Assembly: GCA_029582265.1 (NCBI GenBank)
Contig: CM055823.1
Location: 16,923,019 to 16,987,018 of the forward strand
DNA from: Zoroaster sp. YZ-2022
Taxonomy: Eukaryota; Echinodermata; Asteroidea; Forcipulatida; Zoroasteridae
Direction: 5' to 3'
Length of the DNA: 64,000 nt
Part shown: positions 26,801 to 36,339 of the stretch, one piece after another
Layout of the letters: each line of letters opens with the position of its first letter
Numbering within the stretch: the stretch's first letter is position 1
The notes under the pieces: model-generated
Databases searched by the model: none
Told to the model about the DNA's origin: nothing
The model's input: the letters and a program-made list of their open reading frames with translations, nothing else
Program-made: the position numbers and the translations under genes

Positions 26801-29800
26801 GTGAATCCTTCAGCAAAACCAAACAAGGCATGAATCCCCAGGTTATCTCCAACTACTTGGCCAATACCCACTTTGACATTCCCTTCAAATGTTGTAGTCA
26901 CTATGTCCATCCCATCGTCTGCCAGTATGTTGAGGTCATTGATAAGTGGTTCGAACACAGCAGCATAGCCGTACAGTTTTGCATCATTAGAATTGAACAA
27001 CATCAGGAGGTGAATGTTGTCCAATGTCGACCTAAATTTGGGGTGAAGATTTGCCAAAGTGAAATACACTGCACCCAACTTGTAGAGTGCCAGCCTTCGG
27101 ACCCAAGGATTTACTACTTCAAAATCGTCAATATACAGTATTAGACGGATGACTTGCTGGGAGAAGAATGGGTGGTGTTGAATGAAAGATCCATCATGGA
27201 AATCTTCCATGAGGCCATCATCTCGGGGGGTATGTTCTGTGATATTGCGCCAAGAACTACCATTTTCAAGAATGGTTTTCAGGAGAGGCTTGATAGGCAC
27301 ATACTGAAATGACACGGTTCGCATGGCCTGAGTAACATTTCCAGTTGATCGGTTGAGCCTTGGATAATATCCTACAGCCAGAGGGACCTCTTGAGGCTTA
27401 ACAAACAATGCATACCTCTGAAAGAACTTCTTCCGCTTGAAATCAGTTAACAGATTTTCAAATGGAGAGCTGCAGAAATTGAAGTTGCTCATAAGTGCCT
27501 GTACATCCTCACTATCAAGTGGAATACCCTGGCTTCAGCAAAGCGTTCTGTTTTAGAGCGCAAGAAAGCAACAACATCCTCGACAACTTCTGCTGTGTGA
27601 TTAACTACAGTGTTAACACACGTCTGAGTAACACTGCTGGATGAAAGTAATTTTGCTACCAAGACTGCACATCTGCTTTCAAGTTCCTCCTCATTTAAGT
27701 CATCCCACAGTTGTTCATGTATTTCTTGGTCTTCATCTTGACCCTCATCATGATCTCTGCCATTATCATCATCATCACCATAAGCAGCTTCATTTTCATG
27801 TACTGCAACAGGTGCATCATGATGCTCCCCAAACTCCTCAATGTTATGTATTTCGTGAAACCTTATTAAATGTCGTTTGAAAGTACGCACATGTGTACGA
27901 AATGTTCTGAGACAGCCATCTTGTCCACATGTTACAACAGCTGTGAACATCCGTCCATTGACAATACCATGAACATTGGTAAAATGCCATATTAAACTGT
28001 CACAATTACCAACCACTAGGTTTCCACACTTATAGCATATGTACCCCATTGTAAAGAGTAACTTGCACCAAATCCTTAAAGTCAAATAAAAAGTAAAGGT
28101 GCATGTACCTCTTTATCTTTCTTAAGAGTCTTCAGGCTGGAAAGAAACATCATGCGGGGGCCTACATGTGGTATCAACTCTTTAAGCGACTCTGCACACA
28201 GATCTAGAAGCATGAATGAATCCTTGTCCACCAGATTTTCTGTAGAAATGATACAAAAATTATTACACCAAATTCAGGAGGTTTTATGACTCATTAATTA
28301 CAGATTTTATACAAGAGAAACATTAAACTTTCTATACATTTAACATAAGGCCAAGTAAAAAAGTTGATCGTTTCCGCATGCATCCTTTTCTGAAGCCGCA
28401 TCCTTTTATTTACACTACTTGGGTTATTTTCCTCCAAAAAAAAAGACTAGATTTTTCATGTATTTTCGCTTCATCTTGGCACCATTCTTTCGATAATCAA
28501 ATTCATTTCCCGATATGCGGACAGCTACTGGTGTTGTGAGTGGTCTAACGGATTAAACCTTTCCAGAACCGGGAAAACAACCTTGATGTTGTTTTGACAC
28601 CGTGCTTCAAATGGCAAGGTGTAAAAGAATTTTAATGCATGCTTACAGAGACTAGTATTAATCATTTTTGCTTAAGTAATTATTGTTCATGGAATAATTT
28701 GAATGCAATAAAGCAAACAAAAACACTTTTCCGGAACTGTGAAAACGACTGTAGAAAAATGATTGAATATACATGATAAAGAGTGAAAAGCGGCTGTCGG
28801 ACTGCACTCTTTTCCCTTGTATTTTCACAAGCCGAGGATATTCGCCCCACAGCGTGCCACTATGTCAGACCTTTTCTGTCTAGTATTATTATAACTATAG
28901 CACTGCCACTGGCTAATTGCCTGTATCTGAGCCATGTAACTAATGAGAAACAGTGAAACAACATAGGCTTTTCCATGTCGTCTAAATCCAAAATGACAAA
29001 CAGTGTGGTACACAGCACGGCTATGCATAGGTTAAGCTAATCAGTGAAGAGAGTCCGCTGCTAGACTTTAGCGGCATGGACCACGGTTACATCATGCTTT
29101 CTTCTCCTTCAGTGTTGGCATTATAATTATACAGTATTGGTAAATTGTCTGTAGCCTAAAGTAAATAGTTCCGTACTTCATAGGAATCAAGAGATAATGT
29201 AATAAAATTAAAAACAACCTGTGAAAATTTGGCTGGAGTTTTCGTCTCACTCAGGGAGACGAAAACTCTTTTAGTTTTGGGGTCGTATTTCACGGGTCCT
29301 ACTAAAAACCGACAACTGACGACAACTGACGACAACTCACAACAACACGTTCTAAATACACTGAAAACTCAAAAATAAAGTTAAACATATATTTATAAGG
29401 GACAGTGGCATACATACAGGATTTCAGTTTTTGAAAAGGTGGTTTTAATTAGCAATAAAATATTATTTTCTTCGCTGCAGTAGTATTGGCCGCCATCTTG
29501 CTTGTGCAACGTAGAGGACTGTACCATTATGTGAAAGGGTGAAAGTAAACCAGACTACAAAGCGGGTGACATCATAACGCGGGCTGTGTCCGTGTGCCTG
29601 TGTCCCGCCGGCGCACAAAATTTATTTTCATGTACAATGATTATAATTTTATAATGTTTGTAGTATATATTGTGTCCTGGTATTTTATTTTGTAAAATAT
29701 TAATATAAAGTGTACTATATTGACCTTGTAAGTTTTAACTATGTTTAGGCTGACTGGTTTAAATAAATTCAATAAATCCAAAATATAGTGAAAATAGTTG

Positions 29801-30946
29801 TACTTTTTAATCTTTATTCTGCTTGTTTGTATTATTCTCGTGAATGTTTACTGATCTGCGAATAAAGTTTGAACAAAATTAAAAGTCATGGTTGTTCTTG
29901 TGATGTTTTTGACCTACGGTAACGTAGTTTTCTGACAATGCAGACAGTTACTTGTTGATTGAATAAGAAAACATAAATTTTGTCAAAAGAGTTTTATAAA
30001 GTATAGACCAACTATCATGACAGTGTCATTCATACTTATTGGCGAAAATTAATTGCTCAGCAACAACACATATAGGACCCTTTGATTCACCGATAAAGAA
30101 CTACTTGATCACCACTGGGATGTCAATTATGATTAAGAGCTTCAGAAAACATTTACATTTTCTAAAAAATAATATTAATAAATAAAAAATAAATAAATAA
30201 ATAAATAAATAAATAAAAAATAAATAAATAAAAATAAATATACAAATAAATATAAATAAATAAATATAAATAAACTTAACATTTTTCCTGGCAGTGACAA
30301 TACCAGACCTATAATACCCATGGGCCGACAAAAAATGTTCACCCTTTGACATAATGGTACAGTCCTTTTGCGTTGCGCAAGCAAGATGGCGGCCAATACT
30401 AACAACACGTTACTGCAGCGAAGAAAATCATTTTTTATTGCTAATTAAAACCACATTTTCAAAAACTGAAATTCTTTATGTATGCCACTGTCTCTTATAA
30501 ACATATTTAAAACTTTATTTTTGAGTTTTCTGTGCATTTAGAACGTGTTGCCGTGAGTTGTCGTCAGTTGTCGTGAGTTGTCGTCAGTTGTCGGTTTTTA
30601 GTAGTAGGACCGTATTTGACTAATCATTCAAAAATGCTAAAACAACAGGCTGAAATATTTCAATGAAAGTTTGCTACTATCATAAACTTTAACGTTATAC
30701 TTAGGCCTAGGTCTACCTTGTATTAGTTATGTGAACGTTTCTGTTTTTCGAACTAACCAGTCATGCCAGTAATTCACGTTAGTGTGTAACACGTGGCTAA
30801 AGATCCTAAACCATGTTAAAACAAAGTGATGTGTTTGACAAAACTAACACTCAGAAACTTTTATCTCACACTATCTTACCTTCAAAGTTCTCCACGTAGC
30901 GTTCCAATCCCCATTCTTTCAACTTTTCAAGAACAAATTCGGACAT
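20844..30946 (-). CDS. SAM-domain, SAMD3-like gene (10 exons)
   Basis: Exons by splice consensus and phase: 30946-30880, 28239-28109, 24995-24853, 24330-24192, 23847-23763, 23467-23302, 22858-22669, 22388-22241, 21751-21621, 21169-20844 (TGA). The product is about 509 residues, the usual size for SAMD3-like proteins. Exons 1-2 form the SAM domain (MSEFVLEKLKEWGLERYVEN, then LLDLCAESLKELIPHVGPRM). Exons 4-6 carry RAVRILVSHLIERFGDR and GYLEERLRNVRKR. Exons 7-8 carry YPRLVDVPGM/IEQDFRVILP. The last exon carries KQPFILILGE, QTFVIVERHAI and LDVCFKLFYVLDI. I chose the ATG at 30946 because SAM starts there. An in-frame ATG also lies at 31060. Frames slip by -1 near 24,283, 22,720 and 21,150, and the exon 2/3 junction is one base out. 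SAM domains usually mediate oligomerisation. Any role in transposition is inference. Confidence 0.8.
24621..24766. mobile_element. ~146-bp MITE in SAM-gene intron 3
   Basis: CAGGTTTCACGAGCGCTGATCC on the left is inverted on the right (GGATTGGCATTCATGAAACCTG), with some differences. No coding capacity. Confidence 0.55.
25093..25198. mobile_element. ~105-bp MITE related to the one at 31.2 kb
   Basis: CCACGGCTTAGGCTCCGGCTC faces GAGCCCAAGCCTAGATTTGG. The same ACCACGGCTTAGGCTC core occurs in the 31,188-31,338 element. Confidence 0.55.
25531..28049 (-). CDS. C2H2-finger, TNP2/CACTA-like transposase (one frameshift)
   Basis: ATG at 28049 opens a C2H2 region, CYKCG...HFTNVH then CGQDGC...HLIRFH, followed by an acidic stretch (DDDDNGRDHDEGQDEDQE). 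One base seems missing near 27,530, after which the frame continues as GIPLDSEDVQALMSNF to the stop at 25531; total about 839 residues. Counting from the MSNF methionine (27,492), the core has LILYIDDFE (117-125), EPLINDLNIL with GQVVGDN (171-206), CRWC (226-229), APDVMHDLLEGV (286-297) and WVMRFEANHNFSKR (452-465). The order D...pLI-L...gD...CR-C...MHD-LEG...RFE matches TNP2-type transposases. I infer the DDE triad from D122/D123, D291 or D288, and E457. It would cut the TIRs. It lies wholly inside the second intron of the SAM gene, its ATG just 60 bases past the exon-2 donor. Confidence 0.82.
29294..30611. mobile_element. MULE-like foldback element with ~265-bp TIRs
   Basis: The left end GGTCCTACTAAAAACCGACA (29,295) is inverted at the right end, which finishes in TAGTAGGACC (30,611). 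Inverse similarity runs about 265 bases, through GGCCGCCATCTTGCTTG. Flanks GTATTTCAC (29,285-29,293) and GTATTTGAC (30,612-30,620) look like a nine-base target duplication with one mismatch, typical of MULEs. The TIR contains tandem GACAACTGAC units. The AT-rich interior includes an AAAT-type run at 30,180-30,275. It lies in SAM-gene intron 1. Confidence 0.7.
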
Positions 30947-31187
30947 AATTGAGTGTCGTTTTGACTGTTCAACTTCCACTTCCAGTTCCAGCATCGTAGT
31001 TTTCAAGTCAAACGTTTGTGCAACGTCCCGCCAGCGTCCGTACTCGCAGCACAATGGCACTGTGAGGTCACATGATCAAACTTGCCCAATCATCCACGTT
31101 AATGCTGCAACCTCCGCTGGTACCCTTGCCACGTATACGCTGCTGCTCAAATGCATTGTGGACCAGTCATGTAATTTGCATGCTATG

Positions 31188-31338
31188 AGGCCGTTTACGA
31201 AACCACGGCTTAGGCTCAGGCTCAGGCTTCGAATACGTCAATGGCTTTGAAGCTGTGTACATTTGGCATGAGGCTTCACGTTGGCTGGCACATTGGAAGC
31301 CTGAGCCTGAGCCCAAGCTGTAGTTTCGTAAACGGCCT
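31188..31338. mobile_element. 151-bp MITE upstream of the SAM gene
   Basis: AGGCCGTTTACGAAACCACGG and its inverse end CGTAAACGGCCT bound the element. ATG occurs on both sides as a possible three-base duplication. The arms also carry CAGGCTCAGGCT repeats. It lies about 240 bases upstream of the SAM start codon, so it could influence the promoter. Confidence 0.7.
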
Positions 31339-32274
31339 ATGTAAACACAGGGTTCATACTTCATGCGAATGAGAAGCGAAATTTGACGTCACGGGCTGGA
31401 TACATGGGACGAATGTTTCGCAAGAGTTGAGCACATTTCAACTTGTATTGGGCGAATCATTCGCTGCGAATTTCTTTTGTTGATAAAGAAACTGCGCTGG
31501 TTGGTATGGGCGGCCAAAAGTTAGCCAAACATACAATCTTGTTGATAGGCATTGTGTCCAAAATCAACATTTGTACACACTTTCTATTAAAAGGAAATGC
31601 ATCCATTATTGGTTGGTTTGTTTCCAACAGATTGAACACTATTTTTGAATATTTATGTTACAGTTTCACAAACTGTAAAGATCTGGTTTTGCTTTGCACT
31701 GATGGCTTCCCGTAGTTTTGCCATCCTTGGGTGGCAAAACTGGGCTGTGACGTCGAAAAGAAAGGTCCATAATATGCTGCTGCAGTGCCATTTGGGACAG
31801 TTTTCGGTGCACAAAATCCCCAATCGTCATGCAAACCATCCCATGATGCAACGCAGCGTATAGACCATCACTGCATAATTCAGGTCTACACTTTAAAATT
31901 ACAAAAAGCGGGTCTTTGGACGGCAAGCAACCTCATTTCCCAGTACCGCTACCAAGCAGCGTGTGTAAGCCATAGGTGTAAGCGTACTGCTCGATGCCAT
32001 GGGGGACGAGGTTGTACCGTAAGTGGATTGAGAACGGAATGGTAATGGTAATGGTATGCCTGTACAGTGTATTTAAAAATAACATACCATTGGTACCATG
32101 CATCCATACCATCAAGCTATATTAATTTAAAAGCATAGACCTACTTTATTTCATTTATAATTACAAGAAAAGAAAATGTATATCATTTTAAAAACAAATT
32201 TATTTTACCACATATTAATAAATAATGATTACAGCAAAATGGTTGTTAAATGAGGGGGAACTGTGCTTTTCATA

Positions 32275-32699
32275 AAATTTGACCCGGAATCCTAGGCTAA
32301 TTTTGACATTATGTACAGTTTACAAATCTGACCAGGAAAAATTTCATCTTGGTGTCACCCGGCATGAAATGACCCACAGGTCTAATTTAACCCGGAACAT
32401 GACGGTTTAACGATGCCTAATTTGACTTATCCGGGTTAAATTTAACCAAGAAAAGGGTTAACGCTGACCTGTCATGAAATGACCCGGCCGTTCCGGGTCA
32501 AGATTAACCCGGAAACGTATTAACTATGGCTGACCCGGCATCTCCGGGTCAAATTTAACCCGGTAAAGGGTTAACGAAGTCTGACCCGGCACCGGGTCAA
32601 ACACAATGACCCTTTTCCGGGTCATGTTGACCCAGAAAGGGTTAAAAAAAATTGACCCGGTGTCCGGGTCAAAATTCTGACCCGGGACTTTTTAGAGTG
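32275..32699. promoter_or_regulatory. Right subterminal GACCCGG array of the CACTA-like element
   Basis: Clustered TGACCC/GGGTCA and TTTAACCCGG motifs in both orientations from about 32,278 to the terminus. Slightly more decayed than the left array. This side lies upstream of both genes. Confidence 0.72.
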
Positions 32700-33572
32700 T
32701 GGTTTTAGGTTTTCACGAAGTGACCGATTGCAGCCTTGTGCATGTATTACTGCGTGTATCTTATGCGAACGGCATGTTTTTAAGTTTCCAAAAGTGATAC
32801 AAACGGTCACGCCACACGTGGGTTCTACGAAGTTGATGCGTGTCCCTATGTACTAATGCACGGGAAACGTCTGTCACTTCTTGACAACAGCATGTGCAGT
32901 TTTCACGAAATGACGGTTTGGTTTATAAGTATGTTACTTGTTTACAGTTATTCTCCTCTACAAAACGCATACAGTTACGCGTCATTCAAGATTTCAGCTT
33001 TCTATCAATAAAAGTAAACATTAATAATATGTGAGATTAAAATGACATCTAAACCGCGATTTTAAAACTTTACCAACTTCGCGATTTTACCACTACGTGG
33101 ACGAATGCGTCACTTCGGTAAAACTAACAATGTCACTCCGAAGACACGAGATGAACGCAAGCAACTCCGGGAATATCATGTCAAAGGCATTCAGCGTGAT
33201 GAGAGAGTACACTTCGCCTACATCCCTTGGTCGGTGCCGTCGATGATCCGGTACGAACTACAACAGCGGTCCAGATCATTCAAACTTGGAGAGGTGCAAA
33301 CCGTCGTAAGCTTTACATCACAACTCTAGTTTTTAATTTCCAGCTAACACAAAAATATCAAATGTCTTTATGTTTATGCTCGAAGTCTAAAAAAGAATAT
33401 CTCTGATATTTGAAATTATGTTGACATTTTGGGAAGTAAATTTTCTGCCATTTCTGTCATTTCTGCCATTTCTGTTATATTACCTGCCTATAACATGGTA
33501 GGTACCTGCAAAAAAGGATGGTGGAGTTGCTCTCTACATTCATATCTGTCATCACTACAACATTAACAAGAA

Positions 33573-34062
33573 GTGAGATACATGTTAGAGAATGAAATAA
33601 TTTCTCCGGCTAATCAAAGCCCATGCAGTTCACCAGTTTTATTAGTTCCAAAAGATGATGGATCGCAACGTTTTTGCATCGATTATAGAAAAGTGAATTC
33701 TGTTACAAAAACTGATTCATATCCCATTCTACGGTTGGATGACTGCATTGATCGAATAGGGCATGCCAAATATGTAAGTAAGTATGACCTTTTGAAAGGA
33801 TATTGGCAAGTGCCATTGACAGAAAGAGCTAAGGAAATTGCTGCTTTTGCAACTCCAGATGGTCTGTACGCATGTAATGTTATGCCGTTTGGCATGAAAA
33901 ATGTTCCTGGTACGTTCACAAGAATGATGAATCAAATTACCCCAGAAATAGATGGTTGTGGAGCTTATATAGATGATGTTATTATTTTATTCAAATACAT
34001 GGACCGATCATGTTCCAAGAACAAAAGCACTGTTTGAGAAATTGTCTGACGCTAATTTAACT
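33573..34062 (+). pseudogene. Ty3/gypsy reverse transcriptase fragment
   Basis: The frame starts in the fingers (EIISPANQSPCSSPVLLVPK) and continues through FCIDYRKVN, YDLLKGYWQVPL and MPFGMKNVPGTF to the catalytic YIDDVI (about 33,967-33,984). A one-base slip follows, after which WTDHV...ALFEKL continues in another frame. There is no LTR, protease or integrase nearby. An isolated, dead fragment. GGVALYIH just upstream (33,520) may be an unrelated LINE endonuclease scrap. Confidence 0.85.
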
Positions 34063-34259
34063 TGTTAACTCATGCATGGAGTAATAAACAGTGTCCACTG
34101 ACCCAAGCACTGACCTTGCAATCACTACAACAAACATAGATGTACATGTACCATGGAAAGGCAAGTATGCCTAATAATCTCAATCCTCCAAAATCCTTCA
34201 CATTAGCAAAGAGGATTTTGGAGGATTTGGGAATGTTGTGGTTAATGTATGAATGGTAA

Positions 34260-34745
34260 TTAAGGCATGATTAATTTTGGATGAGCCAAATCAAATTCTT
34301 TATCTGGCATACAAATGATGTACTTGCAAGAGGGTCTGTGAAATAATAATAATAGTATATAAATATTGGGTGCCTCAGGGTCACATGAATAGAATTATAC
34401 CACATTAGGTAACATCTGAACTGTCCCATTTCACAAGGCAATCCGAGTGTTATGAGACAGTGATATAATTCTAACCATTTTTCAAAATAAAGGCACTCAA
34501 TTAATATTTGTTTTATATAACTCACACACAGATCATTGTCATTTGATTACACAATCACCAGTTCAGTCGCCTTTATTTACTAATAAAGTCATTCTAAATG
34601 AGAACCAGAAATGTGTACATTGTGTACATAAAACAAAGTGTAACTTTTTTACGTTTATTCGGTTATTTTGAATTTGAAAGGCTTCACTGCAGCTCACTCA
34701 GCTATAGTAGTATATATGTGTATGATGAGCATGCAGTAATTTCCC
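34260..34745. repeat. Paralogous copy of 8.6-9.5 kb DNA (left half)
   Basis: Aligns with 8,640-9,520 but lacks the MITE of 8,999-9,330 and some flanking sequence. It starts with an exon-like remnant shared with 10,268 and 40,107. Confidence 0.85.
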
Positions 34746-36142
34746 TTAACCCTTTCAGCCCCAATGGCGACTTTCGCCCGTGCACTGTACCACGCTTGAG
34801 CCCCAACGGCGACTATTGTCGCCGAGCGGAGTTCGCTTTTTCGAGAGGCTGTATTATTTTCGTTTGCGCCCTCTGCTGTTGAATTTTATTTAGCCAGAAA
34901 GTTCGTTGACACCGCTTTCTTTTGGTGCGGAGTCACCATTACCATTTTTTGAGAAAACGACATGCGAAAAAAACTGCAAAAAATTCGAGTCTTCTTGCCT
35001 AAATTTCAGCATCATGGCTGATCGCGATGCAGAGATACTTGCAGAATTGTTTGCAGACACTGACTCTGACATGGAATCTGTGAGTTCATCCGAAGAATCC
35101 GCTGAAAATAGCCACGAATCTGATGAACATTCTTCGTCTTCAGACTCAGATATCGACGTAGCTGGACCGATCGGCGTGGCTGCAACCCCGGCCCTAGGCG
35201 TGGGCGTGGGCGTGGGCATACCGGCCCGAGGGCTGATGGTGCCGGCCGTGGTCGTGGTGGCGGTCGTGGTCGTGGTGGCGGTTGAGGCAGAGGTCGGACT
35301 CCAGCACCTGATTTCCGCGCTGGATGGAAGGAGACAGCCAACTTCAAAAACATTAGTTGCACTGTTTTTCCATTGAAAACAATATGATTATTTACCAATC
35401 CAACACTATATGTAAATCCTCTGTAACGTCGTGTACATCAGTAAAGAAAAAGGAAACCAATAGGAAATCTTTGTGTCTATTACAAACATTTATTGTCATG
35501 CTTTCATCAGTAGTACAATGTATGGGCCATCCTCTGGACAATGGACATGAATGGGTGTGCATGCTTTGCATTGAAACATGCCTTTGTCCCCATGACAAAT
35601 CCCTGGTCAATAAATAAGCAGTGTTGAAAAGCTCCAATTCCAAGACTGCAAATTCAATTATAGATCCACATTAGCTGGTCATACAATAACATGTAGCTCT
35701 GGGTTTTATACAATATACATGTAGAAGTTTTATACATGATCAAAGTATCAAACTTTGAACACCATGTTTCCTTTTCTAACATTTCTTTTTCAAAGTAACA
35801 ATCAAACTTGAGTGCAGGGAGCACTCCAACTGAAATAATTTCAAAGCGTAAAATGACTTCACGCACATATCTAGCTGTGTTGTAAAAGCTTTAGCTTGCC
35901 TATGTTATATTTTGGTACCAAATGAAAGACCATTTCATGGACTACAAATGGCATGCACAAAGTTTTTTTATGCAACAAATATTTCACACAGAAAATCGAG
36001 TTTGAAAATAGCCAGAAGTTCAAGCTACGTTTTTGCTATGTGTGTGTGAAAAAACGTGGGACTGAGGAGCACTGTGTGCATAAACAATGTGGGCACTGCA
36101 GGCTGCATGCACATAAAAATGTGGGGCTGATGATAGGGTTAA
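34746..36142 (+). mobile_element. piggyBac-like element, internally deleted
   Basis: TTAA at 34,746-34,749 and 36,139-36,142 flank ends CCCTTTCAGCCCCA and TGGGGCTGATGATAGGG, which are inverse. The interior plus strand (35,014-35,215) opens MADRDAEILAELFADTDSDM then a serine/acidic stretch, as at the N-terminus of piggyBac-type transposases, followed by a glycine/valine run. The DDD core is absent. A cysteine-containing piece near 35,520-35,610 may be the tail remnant. The paralogous DNA at 9,520 is an unoccupied site. Confidence 0.75.
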
Positions 36143-36330
36143 TACCAAAACAGTTTTTTTTTCACTATTAGCATCATGTGAGAATCTTCTTCCTACCAAA
36201 ACAAATAAAGGAACACAAATGTATACAATTAATGATATTGTAATTTGCACTATTAATGGTCCCTTCATGCAAGCATGCTACTCGACCTTAAATTGTCTAA
36301 AGGCCTGCATGCAATTTGCAAAAAATAATA
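36143..36330. repeat. Paralogous copy of 9.5-9.8 kb DNA (right half)
   Basis: TACCAAAAC...CACTATTAGCATCATGTG resumes the match to 9,523 directly after the piggyBac-like element, through CTACTCGACCTT...GGCCTGCATGC. Confidence 0.85.
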
Positions 36331-36339
36331 TCATGTGTT

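Larger units (their letters stand above)
17989..32699 (-). mobile_element. 14.7-kb CACTA (EnSpm)-like DNA transposon with two nested genes
   Basis: The left end CACTCTAAAAACACCCGGG (17,989) and right end CCCGGGACTTTTTAGAGTG (32,699) are inverse copies with a few differences, extending about 34 bases to TTTGACCCGG. Flanking bases are TG on both sides, a possible two-base target duplication. Each end has ~430 bases of clustered GGGTCA/TGACCC motifs, resembling the subterminal binding arrays of CACTA elements, and each array has just one terminus. Between them lie a TNP2-like transposase and a SAM-domain gene, both read right to left, plus several MITEs. Two independent one-ended MITEs are the alternative, which the enclosed CACTA-type transposase makes less likely. 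Confidence 0.75.

Noticed and set aside
33105..33329. 74-codon frame just right of the CACTA-like element
   Set aside because: Plausible composition but no splice partner and no recognised family; a shared TTTTCACGAAGTGAC word on both sides of the element is interesting but too short to reconstruct a broken host gene.
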